This document shows positions 21,915 to 33,767 of a stretch of 64,000 bases of DNA, piece by piece. Under the pieces are notes generated by a model that worked only from the letters and a program-made list of their open reading frames with translations, had not been told where the DNA came from and did not search any database. Origin of the DNA: Euglena gracilis (lineage: Eukaryota > Euglenida > Euglenophyceae > Euglenales); NCBI GenBank assembly GCA_039621445.1, contig CP154954.1, forward strand, positions 77,324,073 through 77,388,072, given 5' to 3'. Made by a program: the position numbers and the translations under genes. Position 1 is the stretch's first letter. The number at the start of each line of letters is the position of its first letter.

Positions 21915-24900
21915 GTCACTCAGGCGCCGGGGTTGAGCCGGTGCCCCAAACACACTGCTGGTGGTGGGCGTGACGGTCCGATGGTAGCTTTGTTTCAGGC
22001 GCACACCAAAATTTAGGCACAGGAGGATTTTCTCCCTTGCAAACTGCTTGGTGGGCAGATATGGGGGGCATCTCCCAGGTGGGGGGGGATCTCACCACGC
22101 CTTTGACGCAGCCACACGACTGCTTCAGAGCGTAGCTGGAGAAGATTTGTCCCCACCCCCTGGGGGGCCAGCCAGCCAGCCAGCAGCCTTTCTCCAGCCC
22201 CAGACTCCCTTCCCCCCCATCAACAAGTTTCATTTATTTCTAGCTGCCTGAAGGGCGGCTGGGCGGTAATGGATTTTTGGCTTTTGGACAAAATGGGACA
22301 AAAATGGGTCTACAACGGCCAGCCCAAAACAAATTTGGGAAAATCGATTTTTTTTGCATAGTTGGCAGTTTTTTATATCACATTTTTAGAACCCGGTTCG
22401 ACCCTGGGTCGGGCCCAGTTCCAGCCCGGTACCACCCGGGTGGGGAGGGGGAGGCGGTCAACCAGCAGCCTTTTTCCAGCCCAAATTTTCCAGCCTCTGA
22501 GCTGGACCCCTGGGGGGGGGGGCGTTTAAAAAAAAAGCCCCAGACCGCTTGCTGTGTATTTCCGGAGAGGGAACGGAATGGGCGAAGTTGGGAAAGCCTC
22601 AGAAATGGAATTCAAAAATATTTTTAGACCCACAATGGATGAAGGTTTGGCGGCTTGGGGTGTGCAATTGTTTAAACAATGGCTTTAACGTGTTCATCAA
22701 AATGGATATCAGCTCAAAATGTGACCATTGTATTCTGAAAGATTTTTTTTGTGTCCCCCCCCTTTTGGGTTGATATTTGCAAATACCATCCAAATACTTT
22801 TCCTTGAAGAAATAAAACACTAAACACTGAGGTTGTATTGAGGTTGTATTTTTCTCCTTTTTGTTATTTCAGTTGCATCGAATCTCGTACACGAGATCTT
22901 TGGATGAAATTCATTCAATCAACATTATTGATTGAGGAATGGGGTCTTCGGTGTAGTTGTTCTCTCAGTTGTTCTCCACAAAAGAGAGCATTGGTTGGAA
23001 AAACAAAGCCGTTTCTTTTGCTTTTGTTTGCTTCAAAAACAACTTTCTGATGGATGGCTGCTTGGATTTCTGGCATGCCGAACATGTGAGAATGTACGTT
23101 CTTTTCTGCCTCTTGTTTGTGGTGGATCACAGCGACTGTCTGGTTTTTTTTGTCTTTAATAGAGTTTGTTTGCCTATTTAGGGGAATACATTATGTTTGT
23201 AATGTATATTATTATGTCGCAAGTAAATTTTAGTAGCAACCAAATTATATCGTTAATTTAACCACAACCCCCAGGATTACATCATATTTTTGATTTCCTT
23301 GTAGAATTATACATATGTATAATATAAAACACAGATAGCTACACATTTTTTGTACGTGTGCGTAAAGTATATGCTTTAAATTTGATTTATTTAAATCTTA
23401 TATTGTTTATTTGTGAAGTTTTCCATCCTTTCTGGCGAAGTAACCCCCCCCCCCCACTTATAAAACCCCCAGGGTTTAATGGATCCGGTTTGGTTGGTCG
23501 ACTGAAAGGGGGGGGTGTACAGGTGGGGAGGAAGGTCCCGGAATTGGTGAAAATCCGACCCCCCAAAATGACCCCAAACCTCCCGAAATTGCCACTTTTT
23601 GGCAAATTTGGTCAACAATGGCGTTTTTGATGATGGTCGGTCTCAAAAGAACTGCCAGAAATCAGTTTGTGGGTGGCTTGCGGTCGAGAAAATCGTTCCC
23701 GGCGGTTTTCATTTTGCATCCCCAGGGGGGGTTTATAAGTCCCGGTTTGGTTGGTCGGCCCGAGGGGTGGTTCACAGGTGATGGGGGGAGTTTATAAGTG
23801 GGGGTGGGGTTTATTGCATCACTTGTGAGGGTTTTTCCCGTCCCTGGGGGCAGCAGCCCGTTGGACGCCGGTACCTCAGCCCCACTCCCCCACCCCTGAG
23901 GGCGACACACCTCCAAGGATGCATCTGCTTGCTCCCTAATCATGAAGCAATTCCAACATCAGTTGTTCCCATATATTCATTCACACCATTCCATGACAGA
24001 TGCGCGAAAGAAATGTGTTTAGTGTGTGTTCAGTATGTTCAGCATAAATGAAGCATCATCTGGACATGTGCAAGAACTGTACCACATGTGTACCTGTGCA
24101 TGTCAAAGAAATTCAAAATCGGAGGGATCTTTCCTTTGAATTGCCCCCTGTGACTGAGTGTGATGAAATCGCCCTCTTCCCTCTGCTCCATTACTGGTCT
24201 GTGCTCACCGGGGGGAGTACAACCCGGGGGAACCTGGGATTCCCTCCAAAAGGTCAATTTTTTCCTTCTGGCCTTTTCCGCTGACAATTTTGGATATTTT
24301 GGATATTTTGGATATTTTGGAAAAAGTGCCCAAAATGGAATTTGTTTTTTTTTCAGGGGCAAGGTCGGTCACCCGGACCACGCCACCGTTTACGTGGGGG
24401 GTCCGACACCACCTGCCCTTAAATCAACCCTGACCCGACCCTCCAAAAGTCACCCTCTGTATCCAGGGGGAGGGGTCCTGCCAGCCAGCACTTTTTCCCC
24501 AGCCAGCAGCTCCAAGAGGGGTAGGGTTGTACAGCAATCCCTGAAACCCTATGGGTGGTGGGCGGGGGTCAACCCCCCCCCACCCCCATCCTGGGAGTCC
24601 TACCCCCCCACCCCTTCCTGTATTTCCAGGGGCGCCGATTTTTTTAGGTTAAACTTTTTCTCACACAGGTGCTGTGGTTTGTGGGGGGTTCGACCCCGTT
24701 CCATCAGCCTTCCTGTACGGCTTCTGCAACCCCCCCCCTTTTGAGGTTCGCTGAATTAAAGTTAGGGGCAGCCTGGCGAAGCCGGACTGGACCAGAAATT
24801 TAAAGGAGAGGGCAATGGCAAAGAATGACATGAGTGATTTTTTGGATTTCACCTCCAAATTTTGGTTGAAAATGAAAATGAAAATGAAAACCTGGCTGGA

Positions 24901-25632
24901 TTCGGGCTTATTTTGCCGGATTTTTTTGGGGGGTGACCCCCCCAATAAGAACCCCCCCAAAATAGAACCCCCCAAAATAAGGATCCCCGGGCTGATCGAG
25001 AAACAACAATTAATAAGCCCCCCCCCCCTAACAGCGTGAAATGTCAGAGATAGTGAAGATTTCCCTGAAAAATTACCAAAAACCCCAATTTCATGCATAA
25101 AAAATCATGAAACTTCAAAAATTTTGGGACTTTGGGTTCCTAAAAAATGGTGAATGTCAACCATTTAAACATGGTGCGAAGGCACCGAATTTTTAGTTTT
25201 TTTTGGGGAACCTCAAAATGTTTTTTTTTTCCAGGCCGTGTTGTCAGACCCCCCGAAATAGGATCCCCCCCCCCCTGGAGGTTTCCAGCAACAGACTCAA
25301 AATGAGACCCGGGTCATATTTTTTGGGTGCTTGACCTGCTGTTGTGCTTGACCTCCTAATCCATCATAATCACCTCGTAATCAATCATAATCAATTGGGG
25401 TTTGGGGGTGGGATCAAAGAAAATGCCTCTTGTCTGACGACCAACCCCAGTCGGAGGACAAGGATTTCGTTGGACAAGGGGGGGGTCAGCCCCCAACGGA
25501 GACCAACTTGTTGCAGTGACTCCACCATCCCGCAGGGGCCACCCCTTCGCATGCATCATTTTTTTTATTTTTCTCTGTGTTGCAGAATGGTGGTTTTCTT
25601 TTGAAGGGTCTTGCATTGGCTTCACCCCCCAG

Positions 25633-25740
25633 CGAGCAGTGGCATTTTCCTGGACGGAAATCAAGGCGGAGATCCCCCTCTACCAGTCACGGGTGGGCAG
25701 CCCGGACCCCGAGCCTGGCTGGGTGGAACGGCAGCGGAAG
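25633..25740 (+). CDS. gene B exon, unrecognised, ends at a TIR element
   Basis: The acceptor TTCACCCCCCAG opens a phase-0 frame, RAVAFSWTEIKAEIPLYQSR followed by PEPGWVERQRK, that runs straight into the element at 25741. Splicing CAGGG|GTTTTT (inside the TIR) to GCGCAAG| (the right-hand target repeat) continues in frame for about 34 codons into 26004-26103. Exact removal of the element plus one 8-bp copy instead gives an Arg/Ser-rich tail and a stop. Confidence 0.6.
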
Positions 25741-25995
25741 CAGGGGTTTTTTTCTGGTCTTGGACCCCCAGGGGGGGGGAGGGGGAGGGTGGGTGGGTCC
25801 GGCCGAGCCCCCCCGGGGGTCCCCCAGAGGGGGGTGGGATATACTTTTCGGCGACGAAAATTTTTGAAAAGTGCTTTTTTAGCATTTTTTCGCGATTTTT
25901 TGGCCTGTTTGGGGAAAAGTGGGTTGGGTCCCCCGGGACCTCCCCCCAGGGGTGGGTAGGTGGGAGGGACCCCGCGGTCTTCAAAAAAACCCCTG
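25741..25995. mobile_element. 255-bp TIR element acting as an intron
   Basis: The ends are CAGGGGTTTTTTTC and AAAAAAACCCCTG. The flanks AGCGGAAG / CGCGCAAG match at 6 of 8 positions. The interior has poly-C/G blocks and no coding. The left TIR provides a GT and the right target repeat an AG, so this copy could be a conventional introner. Confidence 0.85.
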
Positions 25996-26003
25996 CGCGC
26001 AAG

Positions 26004-26103
26004 CGCGCACGGCGGGACCGGTCTCGCAGCACGGACCGCGGCCGGCCAACTCGCCAAAAGCGATGACCCGCTGGGCCCGTCACAGTGGCTGGCGGCGCCA
26101 CCG
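26004..26103 (+). CDS. gene B exon continuing after the element
   Basis: The frame selected by GT-AG removal of the element reads AHGGTGLAARTAAGQLAKSD and then PLGPSQWLAAPP, ending at CCG|GTGCTG in phase 0. The alternative frame (exact excision) reads KRARRDRSRSTDRGRP and reaches TGA within about 20 codons. I prefer the first reading because it stays open to a donor. Confidence 0.45.
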
Positions 26104-26279
26104 GTGCTGCCTGATCGGTGCTGCCGCACCACACATCCACCCAACCTCACTTCACATATGCTGGTGCATCATTGGTCACATGAAGGCATTACTTTTCCAG
26201 CTGTCAGATCAGGGAATCACAGCACATTGGCCCTGGAATTTTCGTCGTGAAGGTCACAGAATTCAAATCATAACCCCCC

Positions 26280-28080
26280 CAAAATGGAAAGCCCGAGGGG
26301 GGTCTTATTCATGGGGGGGGTCCATTTTATGGATTTTTGCTGGAAAATTTTTCGACACCCCAAAATGTCCAAAAATGTCCCCCAAAATACCAATTCTCGA
26401 AAAATTCGGCGCTTCGCACCAGACAAATTGGATAAAATATGCTGAATTGTGTGAAAACTGACCCGAAATGGCAGATTCACCCCCCCCAAAATGTCCCATT
26501 TTTCAAAAATCCGGCGCTTCGCGCCGGCAGGGGGAGGGTCTTATTTATGGGGGGGGTCCATTTCATGGATTTTTGCTCAGACCGGCCAGGGGGGGGGGTC
26601 TTATTTTTTGGGGGGGTCCATTTTATGGGGGGGTCTTATTTTTGGGGGGGGTTTATGGTTATCTCACACTGATTCGCCACTTCTGCCAGCAACTTATTTA
26701 TTTTATTTTGGGTGAGGGTTTCCATAAATTCTTGCTCTCGCAGTTAGTTTCGCCATGCCATGACAGTTATGCAACATTCACCCACAGCTTAATGGACTAT
26801 TTACAGGAACCCTGTTGACCCATTTTCTGCGGAGCGTTCCCCCAACGAATCCACAACTGAGTTTATTCCCCGAAAGGGCATTGTGGCATTTATGCCACAT
26901 CCTCAAACACCAACACATTCACATACAAACCTCCTCATGGCATTTGCCAACTGCCGTGGTGGTCCTCAAGGGAAGAGATGCTTTCTTTCTCCGTTAAGGA
27001 CCCGTTCTTGGCCAACTGCTGATCTCTGTGTCGAACAGGGTTAATAATCAAAATTGGTGAAAACCGGACTTTTGACATTTTGGCTGGATGGACGATGGTC
27101 CAAGGAAGCCAGAAACCAAAATTTCCCAAAATCCCGGTTTTTTCCCACCAAAACATGGCTTTTTCGGCCCTTCTTCCTCTGACTTTTTCATTGAATGTGC
27201 TGGGATCGGCTATTCTTTTTCTTTGGCTCACAGACCGCTCTGTTGACCGCTAATGGCAACCCCTTTCTAAAATCCAGGACCGGTTGGTGATGGCGATGGC
27301 TCGGTTTGCAATTCGAGCGTTCGTGAGGATGGGCCAAATGTATTTGTTTGATTTCTCTCCCCTCCTGGTCAGTCTCTTCTTCAGGATGCCTCCTCGTTAG
27401 TTCCCACCTGCGGCCCGGCGGCGGTGCCTCCCCACCATATGGCCACTTGGCAACCTCCTGAAAAGCTGCACATCGTCCCCAGGTGTCACTGCATGCCAAA
27501 TCCTCGCATTTGGACCACTTTCGGGCTGTTCTTTTTGGTGTAGGAAGCTTGTGGGAAACCTTGAAATTTAAGTTGCAAGCTCAGTTTCAATTTCAAGAGG
27601 CTGCCCACTAACAGACAGATGGGAGTCTCAGAGTTTGCAGCAATTCTTTTTTTTTTTTGCAAAAACAATGGGAAAATGGAAAAATGCCAATTAAAGCTCA
27701 GCAAATTGCGAGTCCTACATTGGGCGATTGGCATTGGCGATTTTTCATTTTTTTCCACATTCTTTTCACACAGACAAGCACAATTGGCTGTATGTGTGAC
27801 CCAGTTGCCATCCCAAATCCTTGGCAGTCCGAAACCCCAGCAGGTTTGAAGCCCAAAAGCTCATGGGCCAGCATTGGGTTAGGGTTAGGGCCAGGGTCAC
27901 AGTCTAGGGCCAGTTTGGTGCCATGACAACGAATCCCGGAAAGGTCGGAAGCATTTTAGCTTTTGATTTTTTTGATTCAAATTTCCCGTGGCGCCTTTTG
28001 AGGATCTTCGTATTTATGTGATATAGTCGTCAGAGCAGCTTTTAGGAAGCATCCCAAGGGTGCCTGGCGTTTAACGCTTT
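26280..28080. other. intron of gene B, repeats
   Basis: GGTCTTATTTATGGGGGGGG / ATGGATTTTTGCT repeats (26280-26660) with GGCGCTTCGC cores. Two TTAGGG units at about 27880 are too few for telomeric DNA. No exon is recognised. Confidence 0.4.
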
Positions 28081-28139
28081 CCGCACACCCCCCAGACCAC
28101 CAAGGTCCCCCGTGTGAGGTGCGTTGCCCGGGCAGGGAG

Positions 28140-28215
28140 GACGGTACGGTGAAGGACATCTTCCTGAGTGCCATCGAGGGGGACAATGACAGCATCGTCC
28201 ACTGCCTCGAGAACG
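28140..28215 (+). CDS. gene B exon, ankyrin repeat
   Basis: The frame reads DGTVKDIFLSAIEGDNDSIV and then HCLENG. The A/E-G-D-N...V..CLE.G pattern is the second half of an ankyrin repeat. The acceptor is CCCGGGCAGGGAG or the CAG four bases earlier. The donor is AACG|GTGTGC, phase 1, completed by two bases at 28639. Ankyrin repeats mediate protein-protein contacts, usually in the cytosol. Confidence 0.8.
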
Positions 28216-28638
28216 GTGTGCAGAGTCTTATCGCCCACGCTCCACCACCCCGAAATCTGTTTCAATGATGAATGAAATCGGTCCCAGAGCCTCCCAAAGC
28301 TTCATTTCTCCATTTCTCTGGTGATGCCTCTTTAATCCATTCCAATAATGAACTGGGCATGATCTATTAATTTTGCAGGTCTCTCCTGCAATCTGTATGA
28401 ATTGATCCCCCAAATATACACACTACACAATTCAGCTGGATTGTTGTTTTTTTTTAAAGATTCAATTATCAGCCGGGTCCAGCTGGCAGCTGACGGAACC
28501 CCAACTTCACACCCCCAAAGGGGGTGGTTTAGCACCTTCTTTCAGCTGGCCAACCAGACCCCCACCGCCGGGACTTTACGTAACCCCCTTTGACCAGGTT
28601 GCCTGCTCTATGTCCCCCCCCCCCCCGCGGCCGCCCAG

Positions 28639-28740
28639 GGGTTGGCATCAACGACGTCGGCCTCCCGTCCAACGGCTGGGGCCCCTTCGGCAAGCTGCCG
28701 GGGTTCCAGGGCACGCCGCTGCATTTCGCCGTCGGCTACG
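28639..28740 (+). CDS. gene B exon, ankyrin repeat
   Basis: The acceptor CCGCGGCCGCCCAG and donor TACG|GTGCGC bound 102 bp. The peptide VGINDVGLPSNGWG leads to PGFQGTPLHFAVGYG, with the hallmark G-T-P-L-H-x-A of ankyrin repeats. The phase joins both neighbours (1+2 at each side), so the repeat continues seamlessly from ENG to VGIND and from GYG to NVDTV. Confidence 0.88.
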
Positions 28741-29039
28741 GTGCGCCTCCCCCAGCCATTCCCATCGTCCCCCTTCTCTCTGGGGGGTGGCTGTGCACCG
28801 TGTTTGATCCAGGGCTGCAGTCCGCGTCTCTTGCGTTTCGCCAAATGCTGCCTGCTGGACATGCCCAGTTCCACCGCCCCCACCCACGTTTATATTTAAT
28901 GTGAGAGTCTCTTTGGGGGAGATGGAACCAGGGCGGATGGGAAATGAACCAGGGCACCTGCCGTGCCAGGGGGTTGTCACCCAACGGCCAGAAAATCCCA
29001 ACCCGCGCTATTCGTGTTCTTTTTGCCAGTACCTTTTTG

Positions 29040-29420
29040 GGTAACCCCCCCAAATAATCCCCCCCCCCCCCAAATAATACCCCCCCCCCCCTCGGGGTCT
29101 GACTTCAGCCGCCGAAATAATACCCCCCCCCCCGGATTTTGACCTGAAAATGTAGGTTAAAATCACAGTTTCTGACAACAAATTACGAAAAAAAATCTTT
29201 CTGGATCATCTGACCTCCAAAAAATGGTAAATTGCAAAAGAAAGTCCCAAAAATGACCCCAAAGGGGGGCTTTGGCGCTATTTTGGCTTCTACGCAACTT
29301 CGAAAAATTTCGAAAAATTTCGAAAAATAATACCCCCCCCCAAATAATACCCCCCCCCCCCCCTCGGGCCGGGACTTCGGGCGAAAAAATAATACCTGGG
29401 GGGTATTACTTGGGGGGGTT
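29040..29420. repeat. AAATAATACCCC repeats with inverted copy
   Basis: At least five AAATAATACCCCCCCC units (29050-29360) and one inverted GGGTATTACTTGGGGG at about 29400 bracket CGAAAAATTTCGAAAAATTT. This is probably nested TIR elements. Non-coding. Confidence 0.7.
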
Positions 29421-29822
29421 TACCAGAATGTTCCAGGTTACACATGTTCAACAAAAATTTTCTCTTCAGACTTAAACCCCTCGCCCATTACGAGCAGCTG
29501 TGTATTTCTGTGGCGGAGATTCAATGGTTTTCATTTCAAGGCCTTTCTTGTTCAAAGGTGGCTGAAATTTCAATTTTCTGCCCAAGGAGTTGATTTCATT
29601 TTTGGAATGTTTTGGTTGAGGCCAGACATTCTGCTTTTGATTTGTTATGTTTAAGTGCTCCCCCTTTTTCACGTTGTCCACCAAAAGGGCACCACTCCAA
29701 TGAAGCTTGAAAAATCCCAAAAATTGTCTTGGCAACTCTTAAATTGCTTTTTAGTCCAACTTGAAATGACCTTTTCTTTTACCTGAATTCCTAACCCCCC
29801 CCCCCCCGATAATTGCTGCTCT

Positions 29823-29825
<3 letters not shown>

Positions 29826-29883
<58 letters not shown>
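29826..29883. repeat. (GT)29 microsatellite
   Basis: Uninterrupted GT dinucleotide array. Confidence 0.98.
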
Positions 29884-29885
<2 letters not shown>

Positions 29886-30984
29886 GCGGACGGCTGTGGA
29901 TGGACCAGATGGGGTCTTTGAGGCAAAAATGGTCCCTTGGGGTAAACCAGTTTTTGAAACAGCACAGAAATAATGCGACCCCACACAGCGAGCTCTTTCG
30001 CCTTGGGGTTTGCAACCCTGCTCATGGCACACCACGTGCGGCACTCTTTCTCAGCTTCCTCTCCTTTGTGCTCCTTGGAAGCCATGGCACTGTGGGATGA
30101 TAGCCCTGGCCTCCCATCCATCAAGCGTACGAGCACAAGAGCGTGACTCAGACATGGAGGCAAGATGAAAGGCAAGGCTCTGGAGGGGGAGTGAATCACC
30201 GTAGCAAAAGAGATGCACTGCAGAAGAGATGTCCTGCGTTCGCCGGGTCCATGGACCACTCGGTGCGGAAACCCCACAGATTCGGGCGTATGACTGTGGG
30301 CGGATGTGGATGGCCGAGGACAGCTGTGAACCCAACCATTCCGATCAATACCCCCCCCACCCCCAGAAGGTACTCCCACCACCAGGGCTGGGGGGGTCAC
30401 TCCCCCCCAAGCCCCCTAATTCCAAAAGTGCCGGGGCAGTCGGCTAAGGCACTCAGGCACCGATGGAGCCAGAAGACCTCAAATGGCCCATTCTTGTGTG
30501 AAGTTTTGCTAAACCATGCAGGCATGACCTCCCCCGGGGGGGGGGGGTGTGGTTGTGCCTGCCTGCTCAGGCACGCCGACGCACGACTCTAGGTTGGTCT
30601 GAGGTTGGTCAAATTCAGCCTGGAAGGTGCTTGGGTCAGGCAGTCAGGGAGTCAACCTTCCTGCCACCAACAGGGTTTCCGGGATGTCTATTCAGCCCTG
30701 CCGTCAAGGTAAATAGGATCTAGTTTGCTGCGACCGCTAAACGACTTGCTAAGACCGGAAGCAGGGGTTAATGGGCGGCGGTGAGTTGGTCAAGGAAACG
30801 ATGTCAAAAAACCCTCCTCCAAAATGACCCAACACACCTATGGAAACTCCTCCCAAGGCCCAAAAGGACCCAAAAGATGGACAACAGACAGCACAGGCAG
30901 CACAGGCAGTGCAGGCTGCAGACTGCTTGTATCCAGAAAACTGTCACCTGACCTGTCGACAGGTCGACAGGTGACCAAGCACCT

Positions 30985-31112
30985 CTGATGATGCTGGGCG
31001 ATGCTGGGCGATGCAGGGCGATGCTGGGCGATGCTGGGCGATGCTGGATTTTTGGAGACCAGAGGTGGGGTTCCGATGCTGGGCGATGCTGGGCGATGCT
31101 GGGCGATGCTGG
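30985..31112. repeat. GATGCTGGGC decamer minisatellite, first cluster
   Basis: About nine units in two runs. The same decamer forms a second cluster at 32500-32580. Confidence 0.95.
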
Positions 31113-31479
31113 CATTTTTTTTGTGTATTTTGGAGAATTGAACTATTTTTGGTCAATTTTCCCACAAAGCTCCAGTTTTACACTCATTTTGGCCATAATG
31201 GGTCAATTTTTGCTAATTTGGGGGCTATTTATCGCTGCTTTGGCAAATATTGGGCTAATTGGGGCCATTTTGAGCAGATTTTATGTCATTTTTGGCCATT
31301 TTGCGCCTTTTTGGTGATTTTGGGTCATTTTGCACAATCTTTTGTGGACATTGTTGGCGTTTTTGGGCAATTTTTGATTGAATATTTTGGTTGCTTTTTG
31401 GGGCCTTTTGCTGTCAATTTTGGGCTTTTTGTGGCCATTTTTTTGGGCTTTTGTGGTTATTTTGGCTTGGTCAGGAGCC

Positions 31480-31830
31480 AACGGATGAATACTGGATATG
31501 ATGGACAAGATGCCGATGCTAGACAAGATACAGATACTGGACAAGATGCCGATGCTAGACAAGATACAGATACTGGACAAGATGCCGATGCTGGACAAGA
31601 TGAACTGGATGCAGACACTGGACAACATGCAGATGGTGGACAAGATGCAGTTGCTGGACAAGAAGTAGATGGTGGACAAGATGCAGTTGCTGGACAAGAA
31701 GTAGATGGTGGACAAGATGCAGTTGCTGGACAAGAAGCAGATGGTGGACAAGATGCAGATGCTAGACAAGATGCAGATACTGGACAAGATGCAGATACTG
31801 GACAAGATGCAGATGGACAAGATGGGGTGC
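31480..31830. repeat. ACAAGATGCAGATGCTGG minisatellite
   Basis: Eighteen-base units (variants GATGCCGATGCTAGACAA, GATGCAGTTGCTGGACAA) repeat about 18 times. The frame of Gln-Asp-Ala-Asp repeats through it is a translation artefact of an 18-base period. Confidence 0.95.
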
Positions 31831-31949
31831 CACCCTCCACCCTCCAGCACATCAATTGTTTTGGACTTTGTTTGTCTGACCGGCAAGAGGCTTGCAACTT
31901 GCACTCGATGTTGCCATCTCACAGGCCTGCACCACATCCTCCGGCAAAA

Positions 31950-32450
31950 GCAGCAAAAGTGGTCAAAAAGTGGTCAAAAAGCAGGCAAAAGTGGGGTAAA
32001 AGTGGCCAGAAAGCAGCAAAAGTGGTAAAAAAAAGTGAAAGTGGGCAAAAGTGGGCAAAAAGCAGCAAAAGTGGGTAAAAAAAAAGTGAAAGTGATCAAA
32101 AAGCAGCAACAATGGCCAAAAGTGGGCAAAAAGTAGCAAACGTGGGCAAAAGTGGTCGAAAAGCAACAAAAGTTGTCAAAAGTGGTCAAAAAGTAGGCAA
32201 AAGGGGCCAAAAGTGGTCAAAAAGCACCAAAAGTGATCAAAAAGCTGCAAAGGTGGTTGGAAATGGGCAAAGGTGGGCAAAAAGCAGTAAAAGTGGTCAA
32301 GAAGCAGTCAAAATTGGTCAAAAGGCAGCAAATGTGGGCAACAGTGGTCAAAAAGCAGTCAAAAGTGGTCAATGTGGGCAAAAAGCAGTCAAAAGTGGTC
32401 AAAGTGGTCAAAAAGCAACCAAAGATGGCCAAAAGTAACCAAAAGTGGGT
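31950..32450. repeat. AAAAGTGGTCAAAAAGCAG minisatellite
   Basis: Degenerate 15-33-base units based on AAAAGTGG(T/G)CAAAAAGCAG. Non-coding. Confidence 0.95.
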
Positions 32451-32496
32451 TAGAGTGGCAAGCAGCGGGCATCATAGGTACACCTTCAAGGGCTCC

Positions 32497-32580
32497 GAAG
32501 GCGATGCTGGGCGATGCTGGGCGATGCTGAGCGATGCTGGGCGATGCTGGGCGATGCTGGGCGATGCTGGGCCCAAGGGC
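32497..32580. repeat. GATGCTGGGC decamer minisatellite, second cluster
   Basis: Eight units of the same decamer as 30985-31112, lying 1.4 kb away on the other side of two unrelated minisatellites. Confidence 0.95.
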
Positions 32581-32739
32581 ATGGCTGACCAGAGGTGCTT
32601 GCAGGTGACGGGTCGGCCAGTATCAGGGACAATTTCCACGACACTTGTACCAGGAACCCTGGCATCCCGGCAGGCACTGAATGTGTGGTATGTGGCCTCC
32701 ATTTTGGCCAATTGCCCCCCCCCCCCCCGCCTCCCGCAG

Positions 32740-32840
32740 GCAACGTGGACACAGTGCGGCTGCTGCTGGAGCGCGGGGCCCGGACCGACATCAAGACGCG
32801 GAGCGGCTTCTACCCATACGAGTACGCGCAGCGGCCAGAC
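32740..32840 (+). CDS. gene B exon, ankyrin repeat
   Basis: The acceptor CGCCTCCCGCAG opens in phase with the exon at 28740 (GYG|N). The peptide NVDTVRLLLERGARTDIKTR then SGFYPYEYAQR is a textbook ankyrin unit (G-N-V-D-T-V-R-L-L-L-E-R-G-A). The right end coincides with a TIR element. Conventional splicing (GAC|G TTTTTT to GGCAG|CGT) and exact removal of the element (YAQRRGYMHI) both keep the frame. Confidence 0.9.
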
Positions 32841-33239
32841 GTTTTTTTTCAAGGGTGGGTTGGGTACCCCCTATTCTTTTTTGGTTGTTTTGTGCCATTT
32901 TTTGGGACCTCCAAATGACCCCCCCCCCAAATGGGCTTTCGGCCCTGGACGGGGCCCAAGAAAAGGGGCATTTAGTCAATTACTGACCCCTCTGGGGTGG
33001 GGGCAGGGGGGTCGGCAAGAACCACCTAGCGACGGCGACAAAGACACTGGAACTTTTTTGCCCATTTGCTTCACATTTGTGTTCAATTTTGCTTTGGACC
33101 CCTTGGCCGACCCCCCCCCAACGGGTAGCAACTGACTGGTTTTTCAAACAACAGTGACTGACAGGTTTTTTGGAAAAGTGGAAGTGACCCCCTGGGGGTT
33201 GGTGGCCCCATTGCCCAGATTTAAAAAAAAAACGGTTTG
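32836..33239. mobile_element. TIR intervening sequence between ankyrin exons
   Basis: The ends are CAGACGTTTTTTTTC and, in reverse, CAAACCGTTTTTTTTTT. Flanks are GCAGCGGC / GTGGCAGC (5 of 8; shifted by two bases, 6 of 8). It contains GTGACTGACAGGTTTT motifs shared with the 6.2- and 8.7-kb elements. Exact removal leaves the ankyrin frame open. Confidence 0.75.
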
Positions 33240-33305
33240 GTGGCAGCGTGGGTACATGCACATCCTGGCGCTACTGCAGGAGTACGAGAAGAACAACGAC
33301 CTCCC
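33240..33305 (+). CDS. gene B exon, last ankyrin half-repeat
   Basis: The frame reads RGYMHILALLQEYEKNNDLP, resembling a terminal ankyrin helix pair, and ends at CTCCC|GTGACC in phase 2. The single base opening the exon at 36441 completes the codon, which links the ankyrin region to the dynamin region in one frame. Confidence 0.8.
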
Positions 33306-33310
33306 GTGAC

Positions 33311-33759
33311 CAGGGGTTTTCTTAAGCCGGAGGGTACCCCATCCCCTGGGGGGGGGTCCAGCCAGCCAGCAGCTCAAATCCAGCCAGCAGCCCAAATTCG
33401 GGCTGGGAGCCCCCCCCAGGGGGGGGTCGAGTGAAATAAAGTTGGGTCCAGCCCGACCGGAGGCTGGGCCAGCCGGCCACAGGCCGGCCAGCCAACTGGG
33501 CTGCCCAGCACACCTATCCCTGCATTTTTCCCCCTCATCACAACTTCCTCCAACACAGCCCCCCAGCCTTGATCTAGCTCCATCCACCAAAATGTCGAAA
33601 ATGGCAAAAAAAATTAAAAAAATTTGTTTTCCGTCGACCCAGCCCAGCCCAGCCCCCTCCAGCCCCGGACCCCCCCATCCCCCCGGGGGGGGGGTCCAGC
33701 CAGCAGCCTTTTTGCCAGCCGGAGGCTGGACCCCCCGGGGGTCCTTAAGAAATCCCCTG
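33311..33759. mobile_element. 449-bp TIR element at an exon-intron border
   Basis: The ends are CAGGGGTTTTCTTAAG and CTTAAGAAATCCCCTG (15 of 16 complementary), with a perfect 8-bp duplication CCCGTGAC (33303-33310, 33760-33767). The left copy of the duplication supplies the GT of the donor used by the preceding exon. Interior CAGCCAGCAG and poly-C/G hairpins; no coding. Confidence 0.93.
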
Positions 33760-33767
33760 CCCGTGAC

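Noticed and set aside
27875-27900. TTAGGGTTAGGG, telomere-like
   Set aside because: Only two units within ordinary intron sequence.
30985-31112. Regular repeats as a possible CRISPR array
   Set aside because: Ten-base tandem units without unique spacers in a eukaryotic intron.
31011-32078. 355-codon plus-strand open frame with Gln-Asp-Ala-Asp repeats
   Set aside because: It is the translation of 10-bp and 18-bp minisatellites and of T-rich sequence; the opposite strand is equally open.
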